Positions 8,794 to 16,894 of a DNA stretch of 64,000 nucleotides are shown piece after piece (the first letter of the stretch is position 1; each line of letters opens with the position of its first letter). The notes under the pieces are model-generated. The model was given only the letters and a program-made list of their open reading frames with translations. It was not told the DNA's origin and ran no database searches. A program made the translations under genes and the position numbers. The DNA comes from Aurantimonas marina (GTDB lineage Bacteria; Pseudomonadota; Alphaproteobacteria; Rhizobiales; Rhizobiaceae), in assembly GCF_017183135.1 (NCBI RefSeq), contig NZ_JADDXW010000004.1, forward strand, positions 186,001 to 250,000, read 5' to 3'.

Positions 8794-11301
8794 TCAAGCC
8801 ACTTTTCCAGCCTTCTCCGGCGCGGCCGCGCCGTTCGCGGGTCGATCGTCTGCCGGGCTCCCATCCGGCGATTGCGAGACCGGCCGCCAGCCGCCATGCG
8901 CGACCTCGCAGTTGAATTCGAGGACGGTACCTGCTGCGAAGGGATACACTTGGTTGCGGACGCCGATTTTTCCCGGGCCTTTCCATCCGTGCGGCGCAGA
9001 CACGCTCAATCTTTCGCAGCCTACATCGAGATAGAGCCAGTCGCCGTGATAGAGCAGCTTCAGGCGCAAGCGTTGCAGCTCCGTTGGCAGGCACGGGCTG
9101 ATCCACAGCGTGTCGTCGCGAAACTCCAGCGCCGTCTGGCCGCGCTCGACGAGGTCGACGGTGCCGGCCATCGCACCGAGATGGATACCCTCGGCAGTCG
9201 TGCCGCCCTGGATGTCGGAAATATCGCTTTCGAGGGCCGTCACGAAGAGATTCCACGATCGGCTCCGGTCGCCACGGGCAAGAACCCAGGATTGAACGAC
9301 CCGGCTCAGCGTCGAGCCGTCCGATGTGCGCCGGAGGTAGTAGTCGATGTTCTTCTGGATCGCGTCCGGCCCGAACGCATAGCCGAGCGGGACCATCAAC
9401 GCGCGAAGTTCATCATAGGAGAATACGTAGAAAAGCATCAGGACGTCCGGCTGCTTCGAGGCCTTGTAGCGGTTGACCGTATCTCCCTCCGCTTCCAGGA
9501 TTCGATCGAGCCGGTGGATGTCGGAATATTTCTCGCGATAGGCCTCCCAGTCGAGTTCCTCCAGTCGCTCGTAACCTTCGAACTGAGCGATAATCCCGTC
9601 TTCCAGGAACACCAGCCGCATCTTGCGGGCAATGTCGTCCCAGCGGTTGGTTTCATCGGTCGTGAGCCCGAGCAGGTTTTCGAGTTCGCGACGGCGTTCG
9701 ATCCCGACGTGATCCAGGACCTCCGCGGCGCGGCGCAGAACCCAGACCGCCATCACATTGGTGTAGGCATTGTTGTCGAGTCCGGGCGTGTCTCGCCACG
9801 GATAGCGGTCGTGGAACTCGTCCGGCCCCATCACGCCGCCGATCTGGTAGCGGCCGGAGGCTTCGTCGTAGGTCGTGGTGCTTGCCCAGAAGCGGGCGAT
9901 TTCGATCAGCATCTCGGCGCCGTGCCAGGACAGGAACGCAAGATCCCCTGTCGTCTGCCAGTAGCGCCAGACGTTGCAGGCGACCGCTGCGCTCACGTGT
10001 CGCTGCAGATAGGTATTGTCGGGCGTCCAGCGCCCGGAACGCGGGTTGAGATGGAGGGTCTGGCTTTCCTCGCGTCCGCTCGATCCGCTCTGCCAGGGAT
10101 ACATGGCGCCGTTGTAACCCGCCTCCCGCGCAAGCCGGCGAGCTTCGGGCAGTCGCCGATAGCGATAGAGCAAGAGCGCCCGACTAATTTCCGGCAGGTG
10201 AAAATTCAGATACGGCAGGATGAACAGTTCGTCCCAGAAAATATGTCCCCGATAGGCTTCGCCGTGCAAGCCGCGCGCCGGCACGCCGGCATCGAGATCG
10301 ATCGTCTTGGGTGAGACCGTCTGCAGAAGATGAAAGATGTGCAGCCGCAGGATCATCTGCGTGCGCGAGCCCTGCTCGATGGCGATGTCGCAGCGGTTCC
10401 ACAGCGCACGCCATGCGTGCCTGTGAGAGTCCAGAAGCAGGTCGAAGCGCTCTGCTTGTTCAAGCGCCTCGATCGCAGCCTGACGCGGCTCGGAAATCGC
10501 CCGATCCCGCGAGGTGAAGACTGCTACTGTCTTCTCGATCGTGACGGATCTTCCTTCCGCGACCGCGAATCGCAGTTCCTGTCCGACATAGCCCTCTTCC
10601 TCGTGGTTCTCGCACGCGACGGTCAGCGGAACGTCGCCCTCGAAAATCTGTGTGCGCGCCGCTTCCGCGATCCGCAGGCGTGACTGGCTCGTCTCGGCGG
10701 TGAGCAGGATGCCGTCATCGTTCAGGACTTGTGTCTCAAGCGGCACGAGGTGCTTGCTGGCGAGCTGGCCGTAGCGCTCGACGCCGCCGTTGATGACACG
10801 CCCATCCAGGGCGGTTCGCACGACAAGCTGGCCCGACCAGTTCTCCGGGCGCAACGTGACCGCGATCGCGGCCAGATGCGGTCGTCCCATGTGGACCAGC
10901 CTGCGGCTGCGGAGGGACGTCTCGCGGCCATGGTCGTCGCGGATTCGCAACTGCCGTTCAAGTACGCCGCCGCCCAGATCGAGCTCTTGCCGATAGGCGA
11001 GGATCTCGACGCGCCGCAAATTGATCCAGTCGCCGTCCTCGGGGCGAAAACGCAGGGGCAGCCAGTTCGGCAGATTGACGAGATCTTCGTTCTCGACCGT
11101 GCGGCCGGCGATGTCGGTTGTGAGGCGGTTGTAGCCGCCGGCAAGATAGGTGCCGGGATAGTGGACGTCGTCGGCTGCGCTCTCTTCCGCCGCACCGCGG
11201 GTCGCAAAATAGCCGTTGCCAAGCGTACAGAGCGCCTCACGGAGGCCTTCCTGCGCCGGCTCGAAGCCTTCGTAGGCGTGCGTCCAGCGGCTATCGGCCA
11301 T
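8794..11301 (-). CDS. glycoside hydrolase family 65 disaccharide phosphorylase (maltose/trehalose/kojibiose type)
   Basis: 835 residues, no signal peptide. The N-terminal beta-sandwich starts with EALCTLGNGYFATRGAAEES, typical of GH65. The (alpha/alpha)6 barrel follows with GHIFWDELFILPYLNFHLPE, the GAMYPWQSGSSGREE region and GGVMGPDEFHDRYP, where Glu495 is the expected general acid. A C-terminal beta domain and an alanine-rich tail close the protein. GH65 phosphorylases split alpha-linked disaccharides with inversion to give beta-glucose 1-phosphate. The next gene encodes the beta-phosphoglucomutase-like enzyme that would use that product, and the two overlap by 11 bases. The exact disaccharide is not decided by the sequence. 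Confidence 0.9.
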   Translation of the reverse strand: MADSRWTHAYEGFEPAQEGLREALCTLGNGYFATRGAAEESAADDVHYPGTYLAGGYNRLTTDIAGRTVENEDLVNLPNWLPLRFRPEDGDWINLRRVEILAYRQELDLGGGVLERQLRIRDDHGRETSLRSRRLVHMGRPHLAAIAVTLRPENWSGQLVVRTALDGRVINGGVERYGQLASKHLVPLETQVLNDDGILLTAETSQSRLRIAEAARTQIFEGDVPLTVACENHEEEGYVGQELRFAVAEGRSVTIEKTVAVFTSRDRAISEPRQAAIEALEQAERFDLLLDSHRHAWRALWNRCDIAIEQGSRTQMILRLHIFHLLQTVSPKTIDLDAGVPARGLHGEAYRGHIFWDELFILPYLNFHLPEISRALLLYRYRRLPEARRLAREAGYNGAMYPWQSGSSGREESQTLHLNPRSGRWTPDNTYLQRHVSAAVACNVWRYWQTTGDLAFLSWHGAEMLIEIARFWASTTTYDEASGRYQIGGVMGPDEFHDRYPWRDTPGLDNNAYTNVMAVWVLRRAAEVLDHVGIERRRELENLLGLTTDETNRWDDIARKMRLVFLEDGIIAQFEGYERLEELDWEAYREKYSDIHRLDRILEAEGDTVNRYKASKQPDVLMLFYVFSYDELRALMVPLGYAFGPDAIQKNIDYYLRRTSDGSTLSRVVQSWVLARGDRSRSWNLFVTALESDISDIQGGTTAEGIHLGAMAGTVDLVERGQTALEFRDDTLWISPCLPTELQRLRLKLLYHGDWLYLDVGCERLSVSAPHGWKGPGKIGVRNQVYPFAAGTVLEFNCEVAHGGWRPVSQSPDGSPADDRPANGAAAPEKAGKVA

Positions 11302-12103
11302 CCCGTCGCTCCATAGTTGCGGGCCCCGCCGCTGGCGTGGGGGTCAGCAGATGCAAGGCGGCGAGGTCGGCTACGACCAGGTCGGCACCGGCCTCACGCA
11401 AGGCCGCCGCCTGGTCCGCCCGATCGACCCCGACAACCAGGCCGAAGCCGCCGGCGCGTCCGGCCTGGACGCCGCTGATCGCATCCTCAAACACCGCAGC
11501 CCGTTCGCGTCGAGCGCCCAGCGCTTCGGTCGCGGCGAGGAAGATGTCGGGCTGCGGCTTGCCTTTCAATTCGAGGCGCGCCGAGTCGCTGCCGTCGACG
11601 CAGACGTCGAAAAGTGTGGTGAGATCGGCGGAATCCAGGATGGCGCGGGCATTGCGGCTCGACGAGACGAGTGCTGTTCTGACGCCGTAACCACGCAATG
11701 TCCGGATCAGCGCCACAGTGCTGTCGAACACCTCGACACCGTCCTTTTCGAGGCTCTCCTGCAGAAATTGGTTCTTTCGGTTGCCCAGTCCGGAGATGGT
11801 TTCCCGATCGGGTGGATCTGTGGGCGTGCCGAGGGCAAGCGTGATACCGCGCGACTGCAGAAAGCTCCTCACTCCATCATAGCGCGGCTTGCCGTCGACA
11901 TAACGCCGGTAATCGTCATCGAGAAATGGGCGGAACGGTTCTCCCGCTCGCTCGGCCCGCTGCTTCAGATATTCGTCGAACAGGCGTTTCCAAGCCGCCG
12001 CGTGGACGCGAGCCGTCCGCGTCACGACGCCGTCGAGATCGAAGATCGCCGCGTCGAAGTCCTCGACCCGCAGGCTCGCATCGTCATATCCCGCATTGCT
12101 CAT
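11291..12103 (-). CDS. pgmB: HAD-family beta-phosphoglucomutase-like protein
   Basis: A 270-residue HAD enzyme. Motif I is FDLDGVVT (nucleophile Asp22, acid/base Asp24), motif II is ALVSSSRNA, motif III lies around KGKPQPDIF and motif IV is VFEDAISGVQAG, a classic beta-PGM signature. The cap domain contains the GLGNRKNQ segment seen in PGMB proteins paired with GH65 enzymes. It would convert beta-glucose 1-phosphate from the phosphorylase into glucose 6-phosphate. It is the first gene of a two-gene operon and is divergent from the TRAP operon. Trehalose-6-phosphatase activity is an outside alternative, less likely given the neighbour. Confidence 0.9.
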   Translation of the reverse strand: MSNAGYDDASLRVEDFDAAIFDLDGVVTRTARVHAAAWKRLFDEYLKQRAERAGEPFRPFLDDDYRRYVDGKPRYDGVRSFLQSRGITLALGTPTDPPDRETISGLGNRKNQFLQESLEKDGVEVFDSTVALIRTLRGYGVRTALVSSSRNARAILDSADLTTLFDVCVDGSDSARLELKGKPQPDIFLAATEALGARRERAAVFEDAISGVQAGRAGGFGLVVGVDRADQAAALREAGADLVVADLAALHLLTPTPAAGPATMERRDGR

Positions 12104-12355
12104 CGTGTCAGCCTCATCGACCTATCCGGCCTGATCGCGTCGCCAAATTCGTCCGGCCGGATGGCGGATACGCGCGATTTCGATTTCGCCAGCCTCCATT
12201 CGTTCCAATCGGGCGCGATATCGCCCGATCGACCTGCGTGTGCCTTGATTTGTGTCAAACACCGCCGGACGGAGGTCGAGCGGGTCGATACGATAAGCCC
12301 GGGCGGCGGTCGTTCGACGGGGCGGCCGAGGGACGCAAAGCTGAGACAATCCGCG

Positions 12356-12383
12356 TTGACCCTATGAAACCCTCGCATATAGT
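12356..12383 (+). promoter_or_regulatory. sigma70-type promoter of the TRAP operon
   Basis: TTGACC (12356-12361), a 16-base spacer and TATAGT (12378-12383), each hexamer matching consensus at five of six positions. Transcription would begin near 12390, about 90 bases before the dctP start. Confidence 0.6.
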
Positions 12384-12398
12384 GATCGAAAAAAGGAC

Positions 12399-12419
12399 GG
12401 TGTAAAATAATATTGCACC
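12399..12419. promoter_or_regulatory. candidate repressor operator (21-base interrupted palindrome)
   Basis: The site begins GGTG and ends CACC with an AT-rich core; 8 of 10 base pairs across the centre are complementary. It lies just downstream of the predicted transcription start of the TRAP operon, a position suited to repression. No regulator gene is adjacent, so the binding protein is unknown. Confidence 0.5.
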
Positions 12420-12479
12420 GCAGTAGCAACGGCGGTGAATGGACTTCTGGTCCTGTGTCGTCAAACGGGAGGGACAGGA

Positions 12480-13490
12480 ATGAACAGCTTCAAACTATTG
12501 AAGGGAACAGCCGCCGCGCTTGTCGTCGCCATCGGCCTTGCGACACTTGGTGCCACGGCCCCGGCCGTCGCCCAGATCAAGCTGGTCGGTGCCAGCCAAT
12601 TCGACGAGAACCACGCCTTTACCAAGTCCATGCGCAAGTTCGAGGAACTGGTGAAGGCCTGCTATACCGACGAGCCGGTCGAGTTCGAGATGCATCTCAA
12701 TTCCGAACTGGGCCTGGAGAAGGATTACGTCGCCTATATGAACCAGGGCTTGTCGGTCGACTACGCCGTGGCGTCTCCCGCCCATATCTCGACATTTTCG
12801 AACATGGCGCCGTTGATGGACATGCCCTTCCTGTTTCGGGATGAGGAACACTGGAACAAGGTGCTCGAGCAGGATTTGCTGAGGCCGATCGCCGACGACA
12901 TCCTTGAAAAGGCCGACATTCGTCTCCTGGGCTATGCCGGCGGTGGTACCCGCAACGTTTTCGCCAACAAGCCGGTCACCAACATGGCGGAGCTCAAGGA
13001 CCTGCCGATCCGCATGCAGGGTGCCCCGATCTGGACCAGCGTGTTCGACGCCCTGGGCGCTGCGCCCACGGTCATTGCCTATAACGAGGTCTACAACGCC
13101 ATCCAGACCGGCGTGATCGACGCGGCCGAAAACGAAGCGGCTGGCGTCGAGCAGATGAAGTTCTACGAGGTCGGACCGGACCTCGCATTGACCAAACATG
13201 CGATCACCATCCGCCCGCTGTTCATCTCCAACAAGACCTATCAGCGGCTACCGGAGAAACTTCAGGGCTGCATTGACGAGTCCGGCGCGGAGGCGGGTAA
13301 ATTCGGGCGCGACATCGAGAGCGGCGAGGATTCCAAGAAGCTGCAGGCGATGGTCGACAAGGGCTGGATCAAGACCCATGAATTCACCGAGCGCGACAAG
13401 ATGCTCGAGGCGGCCAAGCCCGTGCTGGAGGCGTATGCCGAGGAACTCGGGGCGGGCGACGTCCTGAAGGCCATTCAGGACGTACAGTGA
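12480..13490 (+). CDS. dctP: TRAP transporter substrate-binding protein (DctP family)
   Basis: 336 residues. A Sec signal peptide (lysine-containing N-terminus, hydrophobic core, cleavage near AVA-Q at residue 31) directs it to the periplasm. The mature part is a DctP-type binding protein: ELGLEKDYVAYMNQGLSVDYAV, PFLFRDEEHW and LPIRMQGAPIW, where Arg178 is the position that usually binds a substrate carboxylate; NEVYNAIQTGVIDAAENE is also typical. I took the ATG at 12480 with AGGGACAGGA just upstream, not the in-frame ATG at 12435. It heads a dctPQM operon and would bind an organic acid. Two Cys residues (56 and 262 approximately) might form a disulfide. Confidence 0.93.
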   Translation: MNSFKLLKGTAAALVVAIGLATLGATAPAVAQIKLVGASQFDENHAFTKSMRKFEELVKACYTDEPVEFEMHLNSELGLEKDYVAYMNQGLSVDYAVASPAHISTFSNMAPLMDMPFLFRDEEHWNKVLEQDLLRPIADDILEKADIRLLGYAGGGTRNVFANKPVTNMAELKDLPIRMQGAPIWTSVFDALGAAPTVIAYNEVYNAIQTGVIDAAENEAAGVEQMKFYEVGPDLALTKHAITIRPLFISNKTYQRLPEKLQGCIDESGAEAGKFGRDIESGEDSKKLQAMVDKGWIKTHEFTERDKMLEAAKPVLEAYAEELGAGDVLKAIQDVQ

Positions 13491-13508
13491 CCGCGACCTG
13501 ATTCAACC

Positions 13509-13534
13509 TGCCGGCGCCAGACGCGGCGCCGGCA
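13509..13534 (+). terminator. hairpin between dctP and dctQ (likely attenuator or mRNA stabiliser)
   Basis: A perfect 10-base-pair inverted repeat, TGCCGGCGCC and GGCGCCGGCA, with the 6-base loop AGACGC. No T-tract follows. In binding-protein transporter operons such stems commonly protect or terminate the first cistron so that more binding protein than membrane subunits is made. Confidence 0.65.
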
Positions 13535-13586
13535 TCGGCATGTTATCGCTTCAACGCCCCGCTGGCGTTCAGCCCACAGGACAGTC

Positions 13587-14069
13587 ATGACCCGCGTCCT
13601 CGACGCCATCCACCTCGTGCTCAGGCTGGCTCTGGGACTGCTCATCGCCGGTCTGCTGATACCGGTGACGGCGCAAATCCTCTCCCGCTTCACCGGCATC
13701 GTGCCCCGCTACATTTGGACCGAGGAAATCGCGCGGTTCTGCTTCGTCTGGATGATCATGGTCGGCGCCATGTGCGCGGTGCGGGACGGCACCCATTTCG
13801 ACCTCGAAGTGCTGCCCGTTTCCGCCAACGCCAGAATCGAGGCGGCCAAGCGCATCTTCGTTCAGCTCATGATCCTCGCTGTCGCCCTGATCTTCATCTG
13901 GTACGGCTGGGACTTCATGCTGTTCGGCTGGTACCAGAAATCGGAAATCGCTGCCTTGCCGATGAATTGGATCTTCGTCGCCTGGCCCTTGACCGGCGTG
14001 GTGACGACGCTTTTCGTGGCTGAGAAGATCGCCAAGGAAATCGCCCTCGTCAAAGGTGCCGGAGTATGA
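13587..14069 (+). CDS. dctQ: TRAP transporter small membrane subunit (DctQ)
   Basis: 160 residues with four transmembrane helices. The family block YIWTEEIARFCFVWMIMVGA followed by RDGTHFDLEVLP is present. DctQ sits in the inner membrane with DctM and helps couple the periplasmic binding protein to sodium-driven uptake. It follows dctP after 96 bases that contain a strong hairpin, and its stop overlaps the dctM start (ATGA). Confidence 0.92.
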   Translation: MTRVLDAIHLVLRLALGLLIAGLLIPVTAQILSRFTGIVPRYIWTEEIARFCFVWMIMVGAMCAVRDGTHFDLEVLPVSANARIEAAKRIFVQLMILAVALIFIWYGWDFMLFGWYQKSEIAALPMNWIFVAWPLTGVVTTLFVAEKIAKEIALVKGAGV

Positions 14070-15370
14070 CGCCGGGCAGTGTCGCGAGCATTTTGTTCGG
14101 GCTTCTGTTTCTTCTCATCATCCTGCGTGTGCCCGTTGCGTTCGCCCTGGCGCTCGCCTGCATCCCGGTGTTCTTCATCGAGCCTCGCCTGACACCAGTC
14201 CTGGTGCTGCAGGAGATGTTCCGCTCCTACAATTCCTTCGTCCTTCTGGCCGTGCCGTTCTTTCTGCTCGCCGCAAATCTGATGAACGCTGCCGGGATTA
14301 CCGACAGGCTGATCCGGCTGTCCCGCGCCATGGTCGGCCATTTGCCGGGCGGTCTCGGTCACGTCAACGTGGTCGTGTCGATGTTTTTTGCCGGCATTTC
14401 CGGCAGTTCGACCGCCGACGCGGCGGGAATCGGATCGCTATTGATTCCGCAGATGAAAAAGGAAGGGTTCTCCCCGTCCTTCTCCGTGGCGGTCACCGCC
14501 TGTTCCTCGGTGATGGGCGTCATCATCCCGCCGTCGATCCTGATGGTCATCTGGGGCGGTCTGATGTCGGTGTCGATTGGCGGTCTCTTCGTGGCCGGCA
14601 TCCTGCCCGGCATCCTGATCGGGCTGGCGATGATGGTCGCGGTCTATGTCTATGCCCGCCGGCACGGCATGCAACCGCACGGCCGCACGACGCTCAAAGA
14701 GTTCGCCAGCGCCCTGGCGGGGGCGCTTCTGGCGCTGCTCACGCCGGTCATTATCGTCGGTGGCATCGTCGGTGGGCTGTTCACGCCGACCGAAGCGTCG
14801 GTCGTCGCCGCGCTCTACGCACTCGTTCTAGGCCTGGTCGTGTACCGCGCGCTAGGTCCGCGCGAGGTCGCTTATGTCTTTTACGACACCGGCCGGTTCG
14901 CGGCGATCGCCTTGTTCTGCATCGGCACCGCGAGTGCCTTCGGCTGGACCCTAGCCTATTTCAAGATTCCGGCTGCCCTGGTCAGCTATGTGCAGGTCAT
15001 GAATCTGGGAATCGTGGAGATGGGTTTCGCAGTCGCGATCGCGTTCCTGGTCATCGGCTGCTTCATCGATGCCATTCCGGCGATCATTATCCTCGGCACG
15101 GTACTGTACCCGGTGACCCTGGAGGTCGGCATGCACCCGATCCACTTCGCCATGATCGGCATCATCAGTCTGGCTTTTGGCCTCGTGACGCCACCCTATG
15201 GGCTTTGCCTGCTGATTTCCTGTTCGATCGGCGAAATTCCGGTGAAGGCGGCGATGCGGGACGTCGCATTCATCCTGCTGCCAATGCTGGCCATTCTGGT
15301 GCTGATCGTGGTCTTCCCGTCCATCAGCCTGTGGCTGCCACGCCTGTTGTTGCCGCAGTTCGTCAACTAA
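14066..15370 (+). CDS. dctM: TRAP transporter large membrane subunit (DctM)
   Basis: 434 residues and about twelve hydrophobic helices. Family blocks include VPFFLLAANLMNAAGITDRL, FFAGISGSSTADAAGIGS and GLVTPPYGLCLLI. It is the ion-coupled permease of the system and belongs to the IT superfamily. It is translationally coupled to dctQ by a 4-base overlap and converges on the amidase gene, with which it overlaps by 8 bases. The ligand is unknown; typical TRAP ligands are organic acids. Confidence 0.94.
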   Translation: MTPGSVASILFGLLFLLIILRVPVAFALALACIPVFFIEPRLTPVLVLQEMFRSYNSFVLLAVPFFLLAANLMNAAGITDRLIRLSRAMVGHLPGGLGHVNVVVSMFFAGISGSSTADAAGIGSLLIPQMKKEGFSPSFSVAVTACSSVMGVIIPPSILMVIWGGLMSVSIGGLFVAGILPGILIGLAMMVAVYVYARRHGMQPHGRTTLKEFASALAGALLALLTPVIIVGGIVGGLFTPTEASVVAALYALVLGLVVYRALGPREVAYVFYDTGRFAAIALFCIGTASAFGWTLAYFKIPAALVSYVQVMNLGIVEMGFAVAIAFLVIGCFIDAIPAIIILGTVLYPVTLEVGMHPIHFAMIGIISLAFGLVTPPYGLCLLISCSIGEIPVKAAMRDVAFILLPMLAILVLIVVFPSISLWLPRLLLPQFVN

Positions 15371-16691
15371 CCTTTCGTCGGGTGAAAGGCTCGAAACATT
15401 GGGCGATCGCGAGGATATCCCAATCCGCTCCAGCCGGGCCGAAGACCATCAGACCCGTCGGCAGCGATCCGGCGGCATACATCGGGATCGTTGCGGCGCA
15501 ACCGTCAAGAAAATTGACTGTCGACGGATTGCGCAGAACCAGGGCGTTGAGCCGATCGTAGTCGGCCTCCACCTCTGCGATCAGTGGCGGAACGATCGGA
15601 ACCGTCGGGGCGATGAAGGCGTCGAAATCCGCGGCGAGAACGGCGAAGGTGGCTTGTGCGGCGGAGCGCTCAACCCGCGCCTGCTCTTCCTCGCCGGGTG
15701 AGAAATCGATCGCGGTCATGATCCGCCTGAGCACCCGCGGATCGCCGACCTTCTTCAGTGCATCGAGATGATCGACGTGGACGCGGTGCGCTTCCGAGCC
15801 GACGATCACCCGATTGATCGCTCCGACCCCTGCGAGCGCGGGCAGGTCGACGTCGACCAGCTCGACGCCGTTTTCACTCAGAGCCTGGACAGCGAAGGCG
15901 AAGTCGGCGGCCACCTGCGCGTCGAGACCCTCGGTGAGCACGGTACGGATGACACCGATTCGCAAGCCCGTGGTTTTGCGCCTGGCGAATTCCGGTGGCG
16001 TCTCGCCGCTGAGGACGGCATGGACACCAGCACAGGTTCGAATGTCTCTCGCGAGGGGGCCAACGCTGTCGTAGGAATGCGCCAGAGGGAAGGCGCCGTC
16101 GAGCGGCACCTTCGCCTGGGTCGGTTTGAATCCTGTCAGCCCGTTGAACGCGGCGGGAATGCGAACGGAGCCGCCAGTGTCCGATCCGAGCGCGACATCG
16201 GCGAGGCCGAGCGCCACGCTGAGCGCGCCGCCCGACGTCGATCCGCCGGGTATCCGCGACGGGTCGTGGCTATTGCCGGGGGTGCCGAAATGTGGATTGA
16301 GGCCAACGCCGGAATAGGCGAATTCCGACATGGTGGTTCGGCCGAAGGGGATGGCGCCCGCCGATTTCAGGCGCGTCACGACGGCTGCATCCGCCTCGGC
16401 CGGCGCCCTGTCGGCCAGATAGACTGACGCCGCCGTGGTAATCTCGCCAGCCTCATCGAAGAGGTCCTTGATCGAGATGGTCAGACCGGCGAGGGGGCCT
16501 TGCAGCCCGGCGGGGTCGCAATCGAGCGCCTCCGCGGCGCGCATCACCCTTGCCGCATCGAAGCGGGTGAAAATTCGTCCGGCCGTCTCGTCGTGCAAGG
16601 CTTCGACCCGATCGATCGCCGCACCGGTTCGCTCGGTCGCACGGAAGACGAGGCGGCCGGAGAGACGCTTGAGCGGCGAGATATCTGTCAC
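15363..16691 (-). CDS. amidase signature family hydrolase
   Basis: 442 residues from a GTG at 16691, chosen because AAGGA sits 7 bases upstream; the in-frame ATG at 16766 would add a 25-residue non-conserved extension. The Ser-cisSer-Lys triad is visible: Lys75 in ISIKDLFD, Ser151 in GGSTSGG and Ser175 in SDTGGSVRIPA. The enzyme hydrolyses an amide in the cytosol. It lacks the features of a true GatA, and a dedicated gatA lies at 53109. It converges on the TRAP operon, so a shared catabolic role is possible but not shown. Confidence 0.9.
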   Translation of the reverse strand: MTDISPLKRLSGRLVFRATERTGAAIDRVEALHDETAGRIFTRFDAARVMRAAEALDCDPAGLQGPLAGLTISIKDLFDEAGEITTAASVYLADRAPAEADAAVVTRLKSAGAIPFGRTTMSEFAYSGVGLNPHFGTPGNSHDPSRIPGGSTSGGALSVALGLADVALGSDTGGSVRIPAAFNGLTGFKPTQAKVPLDGAFPLAHSYDSVGPLARDIRTCAGVHAVLSGETPPEFARRKTTGLRIGVIRTVLTEGLDAQVAADFAFAVQALSENGVELVDVDLPALAGVGAINRVIVGSEAHRVHVDHLDALKKVGDPRVLRRIMTAIDFSPGEEEQARVERSAAQATFAVLAADFDAFIAPTVPIVPPLIAEVEADYDRLNALVLRNPSTVNFLDGCAATIPMYAAGSLPTGLMVFGPAGADWDILAIAQCFEPFTRRKVS

Positions 16692-16831
16692 GGGAGAGTC
16701 CTTTTTCTTGGCGGCGGCAGACCAGGGACAGACGCAGGTCGGCGATCCCGCATTCGTCCTCGTCACGCCAAGGCGATCTCGATCGCTTTCACAGATTGTC
16801 GATCGCCGGCGACCCTATTTAACAAGCGGAT

Positions 16832-16856
16832 CATGCCGATTTGCTCAATCGGCATG
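16832..16856. repeat. inverted repeat between the amidase and the giant gpr-like gene
   Basis: Ten perfect base pairs, CATGCCGATT and AATCGGCATG, around the loop TGCTC. It lies 39 bases past the stop of the giant gene, where a terminator would be expected, but no run of T follows on either strand. It may be an operator for the amidase instead. Confidence 0.55.
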
Positions 16857-16894
16857 GTCCAGTCGGCCGCTCCCGCAGGTCCCACGGGCTCGGA

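Larger units (their letters stand above)
12104..12479. other. divergent regulatory region between pgmB-GH65 and the TRAP operon
   Basis: About 375 bases with no coding sequence I can support. The right half holds the TRAP promoter and operator listed separately. I could not pick a confident promoter for the leftward operon. Confidence 0.6.

Noticed and set aside
8872-10314. Long plus-strand open frame of 480 codons
   Set aside because: It is antisense to the GH65 gene, which has clear family motifs; the plus-strand translation has none.
15363-16691. Amidase as a second GatA
   Set aside because: Shorter, lacks GatA-specific blocks, sits beside a TRAP operon, and a full gatA exists at 53109.
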